DNA from: Natronoarchaeum rubrum
GTDB taxonomy: Archaea; Halobacteriota; Halobacteria; Halobacteriales; Natronoarchaeaceae
Direction of reading: 5' to 3'
NCBI RefSeq assembly: GCF_024494695.1
Contig: NZ_JANHDP010000007.1
Coordinates: 1 to 64,000 of the forward strand
Length of the DNA: 64,000 bases
The notes under the pieces are model-generated. The model did no database searches, had not been told where the DNA came from, and saw nothing but the letters and a program-made list of their open reading frames with translations. The translations under genes and the position numbers were made by a program. Positions 53,350 through 61,036 of this stretch are shown in pieces; within the stretch, counting starts at the first letter, position 1; each line of letters opens with the position of its first letter.

Positions 53350-53726
53350 TCGCGGATGATTGCCGAGAGGTCATCGATGAGCGGAGCGATGGCGACGCCC
53401 GATTCGAGAGAGACGTAGAGCCCTTGCGTGCCATCAAGAACGCGAACGACCGTCGAGTAATCGGTGTGCGTGGTAAACGCCCTGGTGTCGGTCGCGTGGG
53501 GGTAGAGGTCGTTGTACAGTTCGCGCTCGGTGAAGTCGACGTGCATGTACGCGTGGAGGCGGTCGCCGACAGCTTCGATGCCGTCCTGACCGCCGTACTC
53601 CTCGAGGACATCGTCGCGGGCGTACAGTATCTGGTACTCGTCGACGGTGTACTCGGCGCCGACGAGGACTCGATCGTCGGTCGCCTCGCGGGCTGCAGAG
53701 ATTGCCGCCTCCGCGTCCTCAAAACT
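53346..53726 (-). pseudogene. 5'-truncated haloarchaeal gene, DUF7522-like
   Basis: The frame is open from 53726 down to the stop at 53346 (127 codons) but contains no ATG, GTG or TTG before codon 61 (ATG at 53546). It would read SFEDAEAAISAAREATDDRV, then LVGAEYTVDEYQILYARDDV and so on, with normal coding character right up to an in-frame TAG (53727-53729) that lies inside a hairpin. This suggests the gene lost its 5' end at the hairpin cluster, or starts unusually. From memory it resembles DUF7522 proteins. The 66-residue product from 53546 may or may not be made. Confidence 0.6.
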
Positions 53727-53787
53727 CTACGAGTTTTGATGTGCTCGGAAATCGCCCTCGGGCGATTTCCGACCGTCGAAATCGACG
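53720..53787. repeat. three adjacent hairpins at truncation point
   Basis: Hairpin 1: CAAAACTC-TAC-GAGTTTTG (53720-53738). Hairpin 2: a 13-pair stem with two-base loop, TCGGAAATCGCCC-TC-GGGCGATTTCCGA (53745-53772). Hairpin 3: CGTCGA-AA-TCGACG (53774-53787). They form a compact cluster where the minus-strand gene loses its open frame. Confidence 0.9.
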
Positions 53788-53905
53788 TGCTTCGGCGAGT
53801 TCGAGATCGGCATCGAACCGACGTTTCTCGTCGCCGATGTTAAGCGTTCGCACGCCTTCGCGGGGAGCGAAACGCTTTACCCGCACTCGGGCGAAGTGTG
53901 GGTAC

Positions 53906-53978
53906 GGGACCGTGGGGTAGCTTGGTATCCTTCGAGCCTTGGGTGCTCGCCACCTCGGTTCAAATCCGAGCGGTCCCA
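53906..53978 (+). tRNA. tRNA-Pro (anticodon UGG)
   Basis: A 73-base cloverleaf. Acceptor GGGACCG pairs with CGGTCCC, A73 next. Anticodon stem CGAGC/GCTCG with loop CTTGGGT (U33, anticodon TGG, reads CCA). T arm CTCGG-TTCAAAT-CCGAG. D arm has GTGGGGTAGCTTGGTATCC. No CCA encoded, no intron. A hairpin starts two bases after the gene. Confidence 0.97.
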
Positions 53979-53979
53979 T

Positions 53980-54015
53980 ATTGCTGCTGCGAGCAACTCC
54001 GAGAGCAGCAGCAAT
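53980..54015. terminator. hairpin immediately after tRNA-Pro
   Basis: ATTGCTGCTGC (53980-53990) pairs perfectly with GCAGCAGCAAT (54005-54015); loop GAGCAACTCCGAGA. Possibly stops transcription or guides 3' processing. Its loop resembles those of other hairpins in this window. Confidence 0.6.
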
Positions 54016-54026
54016 CTTACGAGCGG

Positions 54027-54085
54027 TCGGATTTGAACTACGCGAGACGAGTGGAGCGAGTCTCGCATCGAGTTCAAATCCGAGC
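54027..54085. repeat. hairpin with arms copying tRNA-Pro T arm
   Basis: TCGGATTTGAACT (54027-54039) and AGTTCAAATCCGA (54071-54083) form a perfect 13-bp inverted repeat; inside, GCGAGAC-GAGTGGAGCGA-GTCTCGC (54042-54066) is a second hairpin. The right arm includes GTTCAAATCCGAGC (54072-54085), a direct 14-base copy of tRNA-Pro 53958-53971, 114 bases away. Confidence 0.85.
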
Positions 54086-54134
54086 ACCCTCGACCGACGA
54101 CAGCGTTTTGACGTATCTCCGCGAATCTACGCTC

Positions 54135-54344
54135 GTGCCACGGTTCGTCGAGTCCGACGCGGCGTTCTACGTCGGCGTCGGCGCCTTCGCCGCCGCGGTG
54201 TTCGTCTGCGGCGTCGCCGCCGGGATCGCCAGCGGCGCGATCGACCCGAACAGGCGCGAACTCGTCGGGTTCGGCGTCGGCTTCGGACTGTTTACGTGCT
54301 CGTACCTGTTCGCCATCGTCGCGTACCGATCCATCCGACGGTAG
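54135..54344 (+). CDS. small two-span membrane protein, unknown
   Basis: 69 residues from the GTG at 54135: MPRFVESDAAFYVGVGAFAA... with two membrane segments (about 11-31 and 44-62). A TTG at 54108 would add nine residues. The protein shows no family I can name; coding bias is normal. It lies just after the tRNA-Pro hairpins. Confidence 0.65.
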   Translation: MPRFVESDAAFYVGVGAFAAAVFVCGVAAGIASGAIDPNRRELVGFGVGFGLFTCSYLFAIVAYRSIRR

Positions 54345-54420
54345 CGGGCGCGCGAACGGCTGACACGCGCGGATCGACTCCGGAAAGGTTATCCGTGTGG
54401 TGGCGCTTTCTCGAAAAGCA

Positions 54421-54615
54421 ATGGCAACTGGAACGGTTGACTTCTTCAACGACACGGGCGGTTACGGTTTCATCGATACTGAGGACGCGGACGAGGACGT
54501 TTTCTTCCACATGGAGGACGTCGGCGGTCCGGACCTCGAGGAGGGACAGGAAGTGGAGTTCGACATCGAAGAGGCCGACAAGGGCCCGCGCGCGACGAAC
54601 CTCACCCGGCTGTAA
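54421..54615 (+). CDS. cold-shock domain protein
   Basis: 64 residues, full CspA length. MATGTVDFFNDTGGYGFIDT has RNP1 (GGYGFI) and EDVFFHMEDV RNP2; acidic as usual in haloarchaea. Binds single-stranded RNA or DNA, and may act as RNA chaperone. ATG at 54421 is preferred over the upstream in-frame ATG (54397) because a TATA-like GGTTATCC lies between. Confidence 0.93.
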   Translation: MATGTVDFFNDTGGYGFIDTEDADEDVFFHMEDVGGPDLEEGQEVEFDIEEADKGPRATNLTRL

Positions 54616-54741
54616 ACGCCGAGTAAACTTCCTACTATCATCACCACTTCGTAGCGGCGGCGCCGCGCAGCGTTCTGTCGAGACGAATCGTCGTCCACCA
54701 GCCACAGCGCCGCGCGCTGACGCGCACGACGCCGCAGACGC

Positions 54742-55248
54742 CTACTCGCGCTCGCCGACCCGGGACCCCACCCAGGTCCCGAGCGCGAGCGCGTACACGA
54801 GGTGACCGACGTGGAACACGAGCGACTCGTCGGGATCGAGATCCATCTTCAGCAGTCGCCCGAGGACGATCCGGCTGCCGAACGCCGACAGCGCGAGCCC
54901 GTACGCCGTCGCGAGGACCATTCCGGCGGTCTCGCGGCCGTGCTCCGGCAACTCGGCGACGCCGAACGCGCGGTAGATTGCCCCGAAGACGGCGCCGCCG
55001 CCGGCGCCGTAGAGTAGGTGCAACACCAAACCGATCCCGGGGTAATCTTCGGCGTCACCGTCGCCCGCGTAGCGTTCCCAGAACGCCGCGGTCGGGGGCA
55101 GCGAGCGAGCGACGGGCAGTCGGTAGGCCGTCAGCACGACCGTCGCGAACGCGCCGCCGATCGCGCCCTGCACGACGTCGTCGGCCAGCGTCGTCGATCG
55201 GTCGGGCGTCGCGTCGGCGCGCTCCGATCGGAGATCGAGTTTCGCCAT
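54742..55248 (-). CDS. membrane protein of unknown function
   Basis: 168 residues. Four hydrophobic segments (about 25-45, 73-95, 104-125, 143-160). LADDVVQGAIGGAFATVVLTAYRLPVARS followed by WERYAGDGDAEDYPGIGLVLHLLYGAGGGAVFGAIYRA is a repeated small-membrane pattern of haloarchaea. The ATG at 55248 is sensible; the frame stays open upstream opposite the carbonic anhydrase gene. Function unknown. Confidence 0.75.
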   Translation of the reverse strand: MAKLDLRSERADATPDRSTTLADDVVQGAIGGAFATVVLTAYRLPVARSLPPTAAFWERYAGDGDAEDYPGIGLVLHLLYGAGGGAVFGAIYRAFGVAELPEHGRETAGMVLATAYGLALSAFGSRIVLGRLLKMDLDPDESLVFHVGHLVYALALGTWVGSRVGERE

Positions 55249-55312
55249 CGCGTGTCGATGACGACGGAGTCGGGGAAATGCCTGGGGGACGGCAGCGTCT
55301 CGGGACGGGTGA

Positions 55313-55317
55313 TTTAT
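55313..55317 (+). promoter_or_regulatory. TATA-like box for carbonic anhydrase
   Basis: GATTTATCCC, TTTAT at 55313-55317, is about 27 bases before the ATG at 55342, deciding this start over upstream in-frame codons. Confidence 0.6.
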
Positions 55318-55341
55318 CCCGTGGATGTGGTATGTACGAAC

Positions 55342-56043
55342 ATGGTGCATCAGATCGTTCGGGAGCTGTTGGATCGCAACCGCGATCACACCGATTCGCT
55401 GCCGGCCGGTCACTTCGACGCCGTGCAGACCAGACAGGAGCCGGTGATCGTCTCCGTGTGCTGTTCGGACTCGCGAGTCTCGCAGGGAGGTATGTTCGAC
55501 GTCCGCGAGCCGGGGTATCTCTTCACGTCGAGCAACATCGGCAACCAGACCGGCGACGAGTACGAGGGCGAAGCCGTCGTCGACGGGAACCTGATGTTCC
55601 CGATTCACTACACCGGAACGAAAGTCGTCGCCGTCGTCGGACACACCCGCTGTGGCGCCGTGACGGCCGCCTACCGGTGGGCAAGCGAGGGGGAGGAAGT
55701 CGACCAGCCCGGCGTCCGCAAGCGCGTCGAACAACTGCTCCCCATCGTCGAGGACGGCCTCGGGAGCGACCGGATCGACGCCGACGCCGAGCCCGCCGCG
55801 GTGATCGACCAGCTCGTCGAGTACAACGTCGAGCGCCAGGTCTCGTTCCTGCTCGACCACGCCGACCTGCCCGACGACATCTCGGTCTACGGGTTCGTCT
55901 ACGATTTTCACGGCGTGTACGGCGACGTTGCCGGCCGCACGTACGCGGTCAACGTCGATGGCGAAACCGCCCCGTCGGCGATTCGGGACCAGATCCCCGA
56001 GGGGTACGAGGAGTTCGTCCAGTCGCTGCTGGACACTGCTTAG
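55342..56043 (+). CDS. beta-class carbonic anhydrase
   Basis: 233 residues. Zinc ligands C41 (in VCCSDSRVSQ, with D43 and R45), H101 and C104 (GHTRCGAVTA) define the beta class. Interconverts CO2 and bicarbonate. Length typical. Monocistronic, leaderless. A 244-base gap follows without gene (56044-56287), rather A/T-rich, with TTTTATCAC and CTTATACG blocks that suit promoters. Confidence 0.94.
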   Translation: MVHQIVRELLDRNRDHTDSLPAGHFDAVQTRQEPVIVSVCCSDSRVSQGGMFDVREPGYLFTSSNIGNQTGDEYEGEAVVDGNLMFPIHYTGTKVVAVVGHTRCGAVTAAYRWASEGEEVDQPGVRKRVEQLLPIVEDGLGSDRIDADAEPAAVIDQLVEYNVERQVSFLLDHADLPDDISVYGFVYDFHGVYGDVAGRTYAVNVDGETAPSAIRDQIPEGYEEFVQSLLDTA

Positions 56044-56287
56044 AGTCCGAACCCTAGCGCCGCGACGGACACCGAAAACGAAACCGAAGTTGCCACGGAC
56101 CGAAGATCATTTACTATCTCGACGATTGCCTCTCGACGGGATCGCATCGTAGACGTGGCGTCGGCGCACCGCAGTTTTCGGCTTGGTACCATCGGCCAAT
56201 GCATTTTATCACATACTGCGAAACTGATGAATACAAATTCCGTTCAACATAGTTTCTTATACGACGTTCCTGAAGCTACGCGTACGA

Positions 56288-56521
56288 ATGAGCGTTGGCG
56301 ACACCCGTTCGGAGACTACGGTCGACGCGCTTCCTGACGAACTCGACTCCCCCAGAGCAAAATTGGTGTACCTCTACCTGTCGGTCGCTGAGGACGCCGC
56401 CCTGGCGGACCTGCAGGAGACGCTCGATCTGAAGAAGATCACGCTGTTTAGCATCCTCGATACGCTCCAGCGCCGCGACCTGATCGAACACGAGGGCGAG
56501 ACGTACGCGGTGGCCGCCTGA
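56288..56521 (+). CDS. small winged-helix regulator
   Basis: 77 residues. SPRAKLVYLYLSVAEDAALADLQETLDLKKITLFSILDTLQRR forms a helix-turn-helix with DLIEHEGETYAVAA as the wing. TrmB/MarR-like. Haloarchaeal genomes contain many such single-domain regulators. Regulated gene not evident; 67 bases precede the zinc-ribbon gene. Confidence 0.83.
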   Translation: MSVGDTRSETTVDALPDELDSPRAKLVYLYLSVAEDAALADLQETLDLKKITLFSILDTLQRRDLIEHEGETYAVAA

Positions 56522-56588
56522 TCGGGGAGCACAATCCCGACGAGCGCTCGCGAAACGGACTTGTAGGTGCGCGTCCAACCCCGATAGC

Positions 56589-56852
56589 GTGCCCGACGAC
56601 AGCTCGCTGGCCGACTTCTTCGAGGGAGAGAGCGATGCCGACGACGAAGCGGCGTCCAGCGGCGGCGAGCCGGACGCCGACAGTCAGGCGAACGAAGATC
56701 CGACAGCAGCGAGCGACGGCGTCGACGCCGCTGCGACCGTCACCTACGAGTGGAGCGACGACGGCGTCGCCTGCGCCGACTGCGGCGAGCCGACGCGGCG
56801 GCGCTGGCGGGACGACGGAACGTTCGTCTGTGCGGACTGCAAGGACTGGTAG
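56589..56852 (+). CDS. acidic protein with C-terminal zinc ribbon
   Basis: 87 residues from GTG. N-terminal 50 residues are acidic and disordered; C-terminal CADCGEPTRRRWRDDGTFVCADC is a zinc ribbon (CxxC twice). MPDDSSLADFFEG start is shared with haloarchaeal proteins recalled as DUF7573. Function unknown. Confidence 0.78.
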   Translation: MPDDSSLADFFEGESDADDEAASSGGEPDADSQANEDPTAASDGVDAAATVTYEWSDDGVACADCGEPTRRRWRDDGTFVCADCKDW

Positions 56853-56883
56853 CGCGAGATTTCGGGGTTTTCGCGGACAGCGG

Positions 56884-57684
56884 TCACTCGGGTAGCGTCA
56901 GCTCCGCGACGACGGGCAGGTGGTCCGAGGGAAATCGGCCGCCATCGTCGCGGTCGGCACAGGTCTCGACGCGTTCGACGCCGACGTCTGACGTGACGAG
57001 GACGTGATCGATCTCCAGCCCGTCGAGGAGCGAGTCGTAGTCGTTCCGGGTCGTCCCGGGACCAGCGACCGGTTCGGCCGCGACGGCGCGAGCGTCGCTG
57101 AACTGCACTCCGGGAGCGTCGGCGTCGACGAGTCGGCGGATCGGCGGGGCGTCGGCCTCGCAGTTGAAATCGCCCGACAGGATCACGGGATCGCCGTCGG
57201 CGAACGATTCGAGGCGACGCCGGAGGAGGGCCGCGCTTTCCAGTCGGGCGCGCTCGCCCCGGTGGTCGAGGTGGACGTTGCAGTGGACGAGCGCGGCGTC
57301 CGCGCGCTCGCCGCGCAGCCGAACGCAGGTGGCGATCCGAGGGAGGTCGGCGTCCCAGCCGACGCTGCCGGGCTCGTCTGGCGTCGGCGAGAGCCAGACC
57401 GTCTCCCGGTCGACGATCTCGAACCGATCGGTTCGGACGCCGACCGGAACGTGCTCGCCCTCGTCGGGCGACGCGGCCCGGCCCCGGCCGACGATCCGGT
57501 ACTGGGGGAGGCGCTCGCGCAGGTCGGCCAGCTGGTGGGCCAGTGGTTCCTGAAATCCGACGATGTCAGGGTCGTACGATCGCACCACGTCCGCGACGGC
57601 GTCCCGGCGGTGGTCCCAGGCGCGGTCGCCGTCCTCGGGCGTGTCGTAGCGCACGTTGTAAGTGAGGAGTCGGAGCGCTGTCAC
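56884..57684 (-). CDS. endonuclease/exonuclease/phosphatase family protein
   Basis: 266 residues from GTG at 57684 (MTALRLLTYNVRYDTPEDGD). EEP motifs: LTYNVRYD, VGFQEPLAHQ, VHCNVHLDH, VILSGDFNCE and FPSDHLPVVAEL, covering the metal- and phosphate-binding residues. Family members cleave phosphodiesters in nucleic acids or lipids. Upstream frame continues as a shadow of the flavin-reductase-type gene. Substrate unknown. Confidence 0.88.
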   Translation of the reverse strand: MTALRLLTYNVRYDTPEDGDRAWDHRRDAVADVVRSYDPDIVGFQEPLAHQLADLRERLPQYRIVGRGRAASPDEGEHVPVGVRTDRFEIVDRETVWLSPTPDEPGSVGWDADLPRIATCVRLRGERADAALVHCNVHLDHRGERARLESAALLRRRLESFADGDPVILSGDFNCEADAPPIRRLVDADAPGVQFSDARAVAAEPVAGPGTTRNDYDSLLDGLEIDHVLVTSDVGVERVETCADRDDGGRFPSDHLPVVAELTLPE

Positions 57685-57820
57685 GGGTCGGCAGTCTCGG
57701 CCCGACGCCCTAAAGCCGGCGGGTACGTGACGGCCGGACGCCGAGGCGGCGGACGCGGGACGGCCCGGGGCGTCTCGCGAAGCTACAAGATCCTGGCGCC
57801 CCTCGACTGAGACGATCACA

Positions 57821-58291
57821 GTGTCCCAGCGCAACGAGTTCGCCTGCACCGGCACCTGGTCGCGCGAGCGCGTCGCGTCGTTCCTGCGCGAGACCGCGGT
57901 CCCCGTCCGCCTGTCGTGCCACACGCCCGCCGGCCGGCTCTGGATGCTCTCGCTGTGGTTCGAGTATCGCGACGGCCGGCTGTGGTGTGCGACCGCGGCC
58001 GACGCCGACGTGGTCGAGTACCTGCGCGCCGACGACGAGATCGCCTTCGAGGTGTCGACCAACGAGCCGCCGTACCGCGGCGTACGCGGCAACGGCGTCG
58101 CGCGAGTCGAAGACGACGGCGGCAAGGAACTCCTGACGACGCTACTGGAACGGTATCTCGGCGGGACGGACTCGTCGCTCGCGGATCGGTTGCTCGACGA
58201 GGACCGCGAGGAGGTGCGGATCGCGATCGAGCCGCGGCGGGCGTTCAGCTGGGACTACTCCGCTCGGATGGCCGACGCCGTCGACGACTAG
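57821..58291 (+). CDS. pyridoxamine 5'-phosphate oxidase-like flavin protein
   Basis: 156 residues from GTG. FLRETAVPVRLSCHTPAGRLWMLSLWFEYRDGRLWCATAADADVV is a PNPOx-like split-barrel FMN-binding fold; DDEIAFEVSTNEPPYRGVRGNGVARV continues it. Probably FMN- or F420-binding. Function unspecified. Overlaps the convergent archaemetzincin gene by four bases. Confidence 0.85.
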   Translation: MSQRNEFACTGTWSRERVASFLRETAVPVRLSCHTPAGRLWMLSLWFEYRDGRLWCATAADADVVEYLRADDEIAFEVSTNEPPYRGVRGNGVARVEDDGGKELLTTLLERYLGGTDSSLADRLLDEDREEVRIAIEPRRAFSWDYSARMADAVDD

Positions 58292-58809
58292 AGCACCTGC
58301 CGCTGGCAGCTGCCACAGAGATTCTCCTCTTTGACGTCGACCTCCCGCACCGTCGGCGAGAAGTTCATCACGCAGCGGTTGTTGTCGCAGTGTTCGAGCC
58401 CGAGCGTGTGGCCGATCTCGTGGACGATCTCCTTGCGGACCCGATCGCCGAAGATCTCGTCGGCGTCGCGCTCGGAGAAGCCGCCGTCGCTGGAGGTCTG
58501 CAGGCGATACGTCGAGACGACGCTCCCGTTGCCGTCGAGGTAGGCGAGCCCGAACACGTAGTTGCGCTTGCGGTAGAACAGGTCCTTGGCCGTGACCGCG
58601 ATGTTCTTCTCGCCCGCCCCGACGCGGCTGGCCAGCTCGATGAAGTCCTCGGCGCGGTACTGGTTCCGGTTGGCATCGAACGCGCCGCTGGGGATCGGCT
58701 GGGAGTCGTGGACGGTGACCTCACAGTCGTACACCGTCCGGAGGCCGGCGGACGCCTTCCGCTTGACCTCCGCGGGCAGGTCCCCCACCGGCACGATGTC
58801 AACGAGCAT
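58288..58809 (-). CDS. amzA: archaemetzincin metalloprotease
   Basis: 173 residues. HEIGHTLGLEHC (130-141) is the archaemetzincin zinc motif HExxHxxGxxHC; VMNF gives the Met-turn and a C-x-x-C (165-168, LCGSC) closes the second zinc site. Start MLVDIVPVG at 58809 chosen because a TATA-like ATATTTATG lies 25-33 bases upstream on the minus strand (58834-58842). Protease of unknown substrate. Confidence 0.94.
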   Translation of the reverse strand: MLVDIVPVGDLPAEVKRKASAGLRTVYDCEVTVHDSQPIPSGAFDANRNQYRAEDFIELASRVGAGEKNIAVTAKDLFYRKRNYVFGLAYLDGNGSVVSTYRLQTSSDGGFSERDADEIFGDRVRKEIVHEIGHTLGLEHCDNNRCVMNFSPTVREVDVKEENLCGSCQRQVL

Positions 58810-58833
58810 GCGACCGTATAATATCGCGCCGAG

Positions 58834-58842
58834 CATAAATAT
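58834..58842 (-). promoter_or_regulatory. TATA-like box for archaemetzincin gene
   Basis: On the minus strand ATATTTATG is centred 29 bases before the ATG at 58809, so upstream in-frame ATG 58836 lies within the box and is not the start. Confidence 0.6.
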
Positions 58843-59246
58843 CCCGCCGTGGCCGGGAGGGGTATCGGATGCTTGCGGGCGATTGGTTCACGAGGATCGT
58901 GGGGCTCGTTTGGGCGTGGTCGGGATGGGATCTGGTTTGGTTCTTGGAAGTGCGCTGACTGGAGTGGTTGCCGTCATCTCGAAAGCCCGCGGCCCGCTCG
59001 CGAGGACGCCGTTTCAGTCCACCGGAAGACTCGCTTCGCTCGGCAGGACATCAGGAAACCGCAACCGCTTGCGAGGGTCGCGTTGCGACCACGCGCGGCC
59101 CGGCCCTCCCCCGTCGGTGCGCCACGGAGGCGCACCGGGCCGTGCGGTTGCGGTGGCGCGCGCCGTCGAGTCCTCTGAATCTAGAATGCCCGCCCGAAAG
59201 CGATCAATCCGACACGTCCTTACCCCCGCCGCGCGTCCCGCCCGAC
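58843..59246. other. gene-free gap with structured element
   Basis: About 400 bases without supported gene. The left half is G-rich and irregular; near 59028-59041 the reverse complement of a GAGCGAAGCGAGT loop appears. The right half holds the multibranch palindromic structure at 59058-59154. Translated frames through it ([20 protein letters not shown]) resemble spurious proteins I recall from other haloarchaea, which suggests a dispersed repeat. Confidence 0.6.
59058..59154. ncRNA. multibranched palindromic element or RNA candidate
   Basis: Outer arms ACCGCAACCGC (59058-59068) and GCGGTTGCGGT (59144-59154) are exact inverses. Inside are GGTCGC-GTT-GCGACC (59076-59090), CGGCCCGG (59096-59103) pairing with CCGGGCCG (59135-59142), and GGTGCGCC-ACGGA-GGCGCACC (59116-59136). 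Together they fold into a closed branched structure. Strand is unknown. Could be a structured RNA or a dispersed palindromic repeat. Confidence 0.45.
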
Positions 59247-60137
59247 ATGAACGACGACCCGAACGGCGGCCCCGATGCGGACGCGGTCGTGCTCGACATC
59301 GACGGCGTGCTGGTCGACGTTGCGGACTCCTACCGGCGGGCGATCGTCGAGTCGGTCGCGGCGGTGTACGGTGAGACGATCTCCAGAGCCGATATCCAGC
59401 GGTTCAAGGACGCCGGCGGGTTCAACAACGACTGGGAGCTCACGTACGCCGCGGCGCTGTACGTGCTGGCCGACCGCGAGGGGTACGACGGCGACCTCGC
59501 GGCGTTCACCGACGCGATCGCCGAGCGCGGCGGCGGCCTCGACGCCGCTGAAGCCGAAGCGCGCGAGCGGCTCGACGCCGACGCCTGGGCCCACGTCGAG
59601 GGGCGCTGGGACCCCGAGCGCCTCCGTGACGTGTTTCAGCAACTCTACCTGGGAAGCGAGCTGTATCGCGAACTCGAAGGCGGCGAGCCCGACTCCGAGA
59701 CGCGGGGATACATCCACGACGAGCCGGTGTTGCTCGACGACGCGACGCGGGAGAAGCTGGTCGCGAAGTACGACGTCGGCGTCGTCACCGGCCGCCCCGC
59801 CGCGGAGGCCGAGATCGCGCTCGACCGCGCGGGCCTCGACGTTCCCGAAGACCGCCGCTTCACGATGGACGACTGGGAGGAGGGCAAACCCCATCCGAAG
59901 GCGCTGACGACGCTGGCCGATCGGGTCGACGCCCGGTCGGTCGCGTTCGTCGGCGACACGCTCGACGACGTCCGGACCGCGGTCAACGCCGCCGAGGCCG
60001 ACCCCGACCGCGAGTATCGCGGCGTCGGCGTCCTGACCGGCGGGCTCACGGGTGACGACGGCCGTCGGAAGTACGAGGACGCCGGGGCCGCCGCGGTGCT
60101 GGAGTCCGTGAACGCGTTGCCGGAGTGGTTGGAGTAA
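59247..60137 (+). CDS. HAD-superfamily hydrolase
   Basis: 296 residues. [11 protein letters not shown] has the nucleophile D17 and D19; [13 protein letters not shown] holds motif II Thr, [10 protein letters not shown] the Lys, and [12 protein letters not shown] the final Asp pair. A large helical cap (about 40-160) and final ~25 residues are as in archaeal TIGR01548-type HAD proteins. Phosphatase of unknown substrate. It has no obvious operon partner; the next small membrane gene follows by 35 bases. Confidence 0.88.
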   Translation: MNDDPNGGPDADAVVLDIDGVLVDVADSYRRAIVESVAAVYGETISRADIQRFKDAGGFNNDWELTYAAALYVLADREGYDGDLAAFTDAIAERGGGLDAAEAEARERLDADAWAHVEGRWDPERLRDVFQQLYLGSELYRELEGGEPDSETRGYIHDEPVLLDDATREKLVAKYDVGVVTGRPAAEAEIALDRAGLDVPEDRRFTMDDWEEGKPHPKALTTLADRVDARSVAFVGDTLDDVRTAVNAAEADPDREYRGVGVLTGGLTGDDGRRKYEDAGAAAVLESVNALPEWLE

Positions 60138-60172
60138 CAACAGTTTTGTCGGGCTGAAGCGTAGCCCGAAAT

Positions 60173-60577
60173 ATGCTGGATCCGCGCGACCGCCAGTTCG
60201 TCGCGACGCTTGGCTTCGCTGCGATGGTGGCCGTCCTCGTCGCCGCGCTCGCTCAGGAGCACGCAGGCGTCGATCGCTGGGCGCTCGGCGCGGTCGGCGT
60301 CTGGATCGCGCTGGTGCCGGTCGCGTGGAAACTGACCTACGGCGGCTTCGAGCGCTACGACGTCGCGCCGATGGACCTCTCCGATCTCGGGAACGCGGTG
60401 CTGTTCGGTGCGGTCGGTGCCGCGGGGCTGTACGCGGCGAGCAGGCTGGTCCCCGACGCCGTTCCGGGCTGGCTTCGGTTCGTCGTCCTCGTGGTCGTCG
60501 TCGCGCCGCTGTCGACGCGGGCGTTCGCGTGGGTCGCCGAGCGACTCCCCGGGGGCGACCCCGAGTACGCCGACTGA
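60173..60577 (+). CDS. small membrane protein, first of tandem paralogue pair
   Basis: 134 residues with four hydrophobic segments. Start MLDPRDRQFVATLGFAAMVA parallels MIRDPRDRRFVAALCVAVAA of the next gene; both then have about four segments with similar spacing. Ends in the TGATG overlap with its paralogue. Function unknown. Confidence 0.8.
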   Translation: MLDPRDRQFVATLGFAAMVAVLVAALAQEHAGVDRWALGAVGVWIALVPVAWKLTYGGFERYDVAPMDLSDLGNAVLFGAVGAAGLYAASRLVPDAVPGWLRFVVLVVVVAPLSTRAFAWVAERLPGGDPEYAD

Positions 60578-60963
60578 TGATACGGGATCCTCGCGACCGG
60601 CGATTCGTCGCCGCGCTCTGTGTCGCCGTCGCGGCCTCGGTGCCGTTTGGCGTAGCCGCCGCCCGCATTCTCGATGTGGCTCACTGGGCGTACGCCGCCG
60701 CGGCGATACAGCTCGCCGCTGCGCCCGCCTGCTGGTGGCTCGCGTTCGTCCGGTTCGAGAATCCAGACGGGACGCCGATCGAACTGGGACAGGGCGGCCA
60801 GTTCGTTCTCCGGATCGGCACGATGGTCGTCGTCCTGACGACGGCCTACGTTCTCGCACCCGACCGGCTCCCCCAGTGGGCGCTCGCAGCGGCGCCCGCG
60901 GCGGCGGTCGGCGCGCAGCTGTGGTACTTCGAGCGCGCGAGCTGGATCGAGGTGCCGGAGTAG
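60577..60963 (+). CDS. small membrane protein, second of tandem paralogue pair
   Basis: 128 residues, four hydrophobic segments. Begins at ATG inside TGATG overlapping the previous stop. Similar N-terminus, length and pattern to gene 60173 indicate a local duplication; sequences have diverged. Function unknown, perhaps a heterodimer. Confidence 0.8.
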   Translation: MIRDPRDRRFVAALCVAVAASVPFGVAAARILDVAHWAYAAAAIQLAAAPACWWLAFVRFENPDGTPIELGQGGQFVLRIGTMVVVLTTAYVLAPDRLPQWALAAAPAAAVGAQLWYFERASWIEVPE

Positions 60964-61036
60964 CGGCGGCGGTCCGGAGCGGGACCGCCGTTGCCGGTCA
61001 CGCAACCCTTTTTGTGCGCTCGGCCAACTCACGAGT

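Noticed and set aside
56155..56337. 60-codon plus-strand frame before the winged-helix gene
   Set aside because: Covers A/T-rich promoter DNA and overlaps the winged-helix gene in another frame.
58849..59178. 109-codon protein in the structured gap
   Set aside because: It follows the palindromic element and resembles known nonsense translations of repeats; no start signal.
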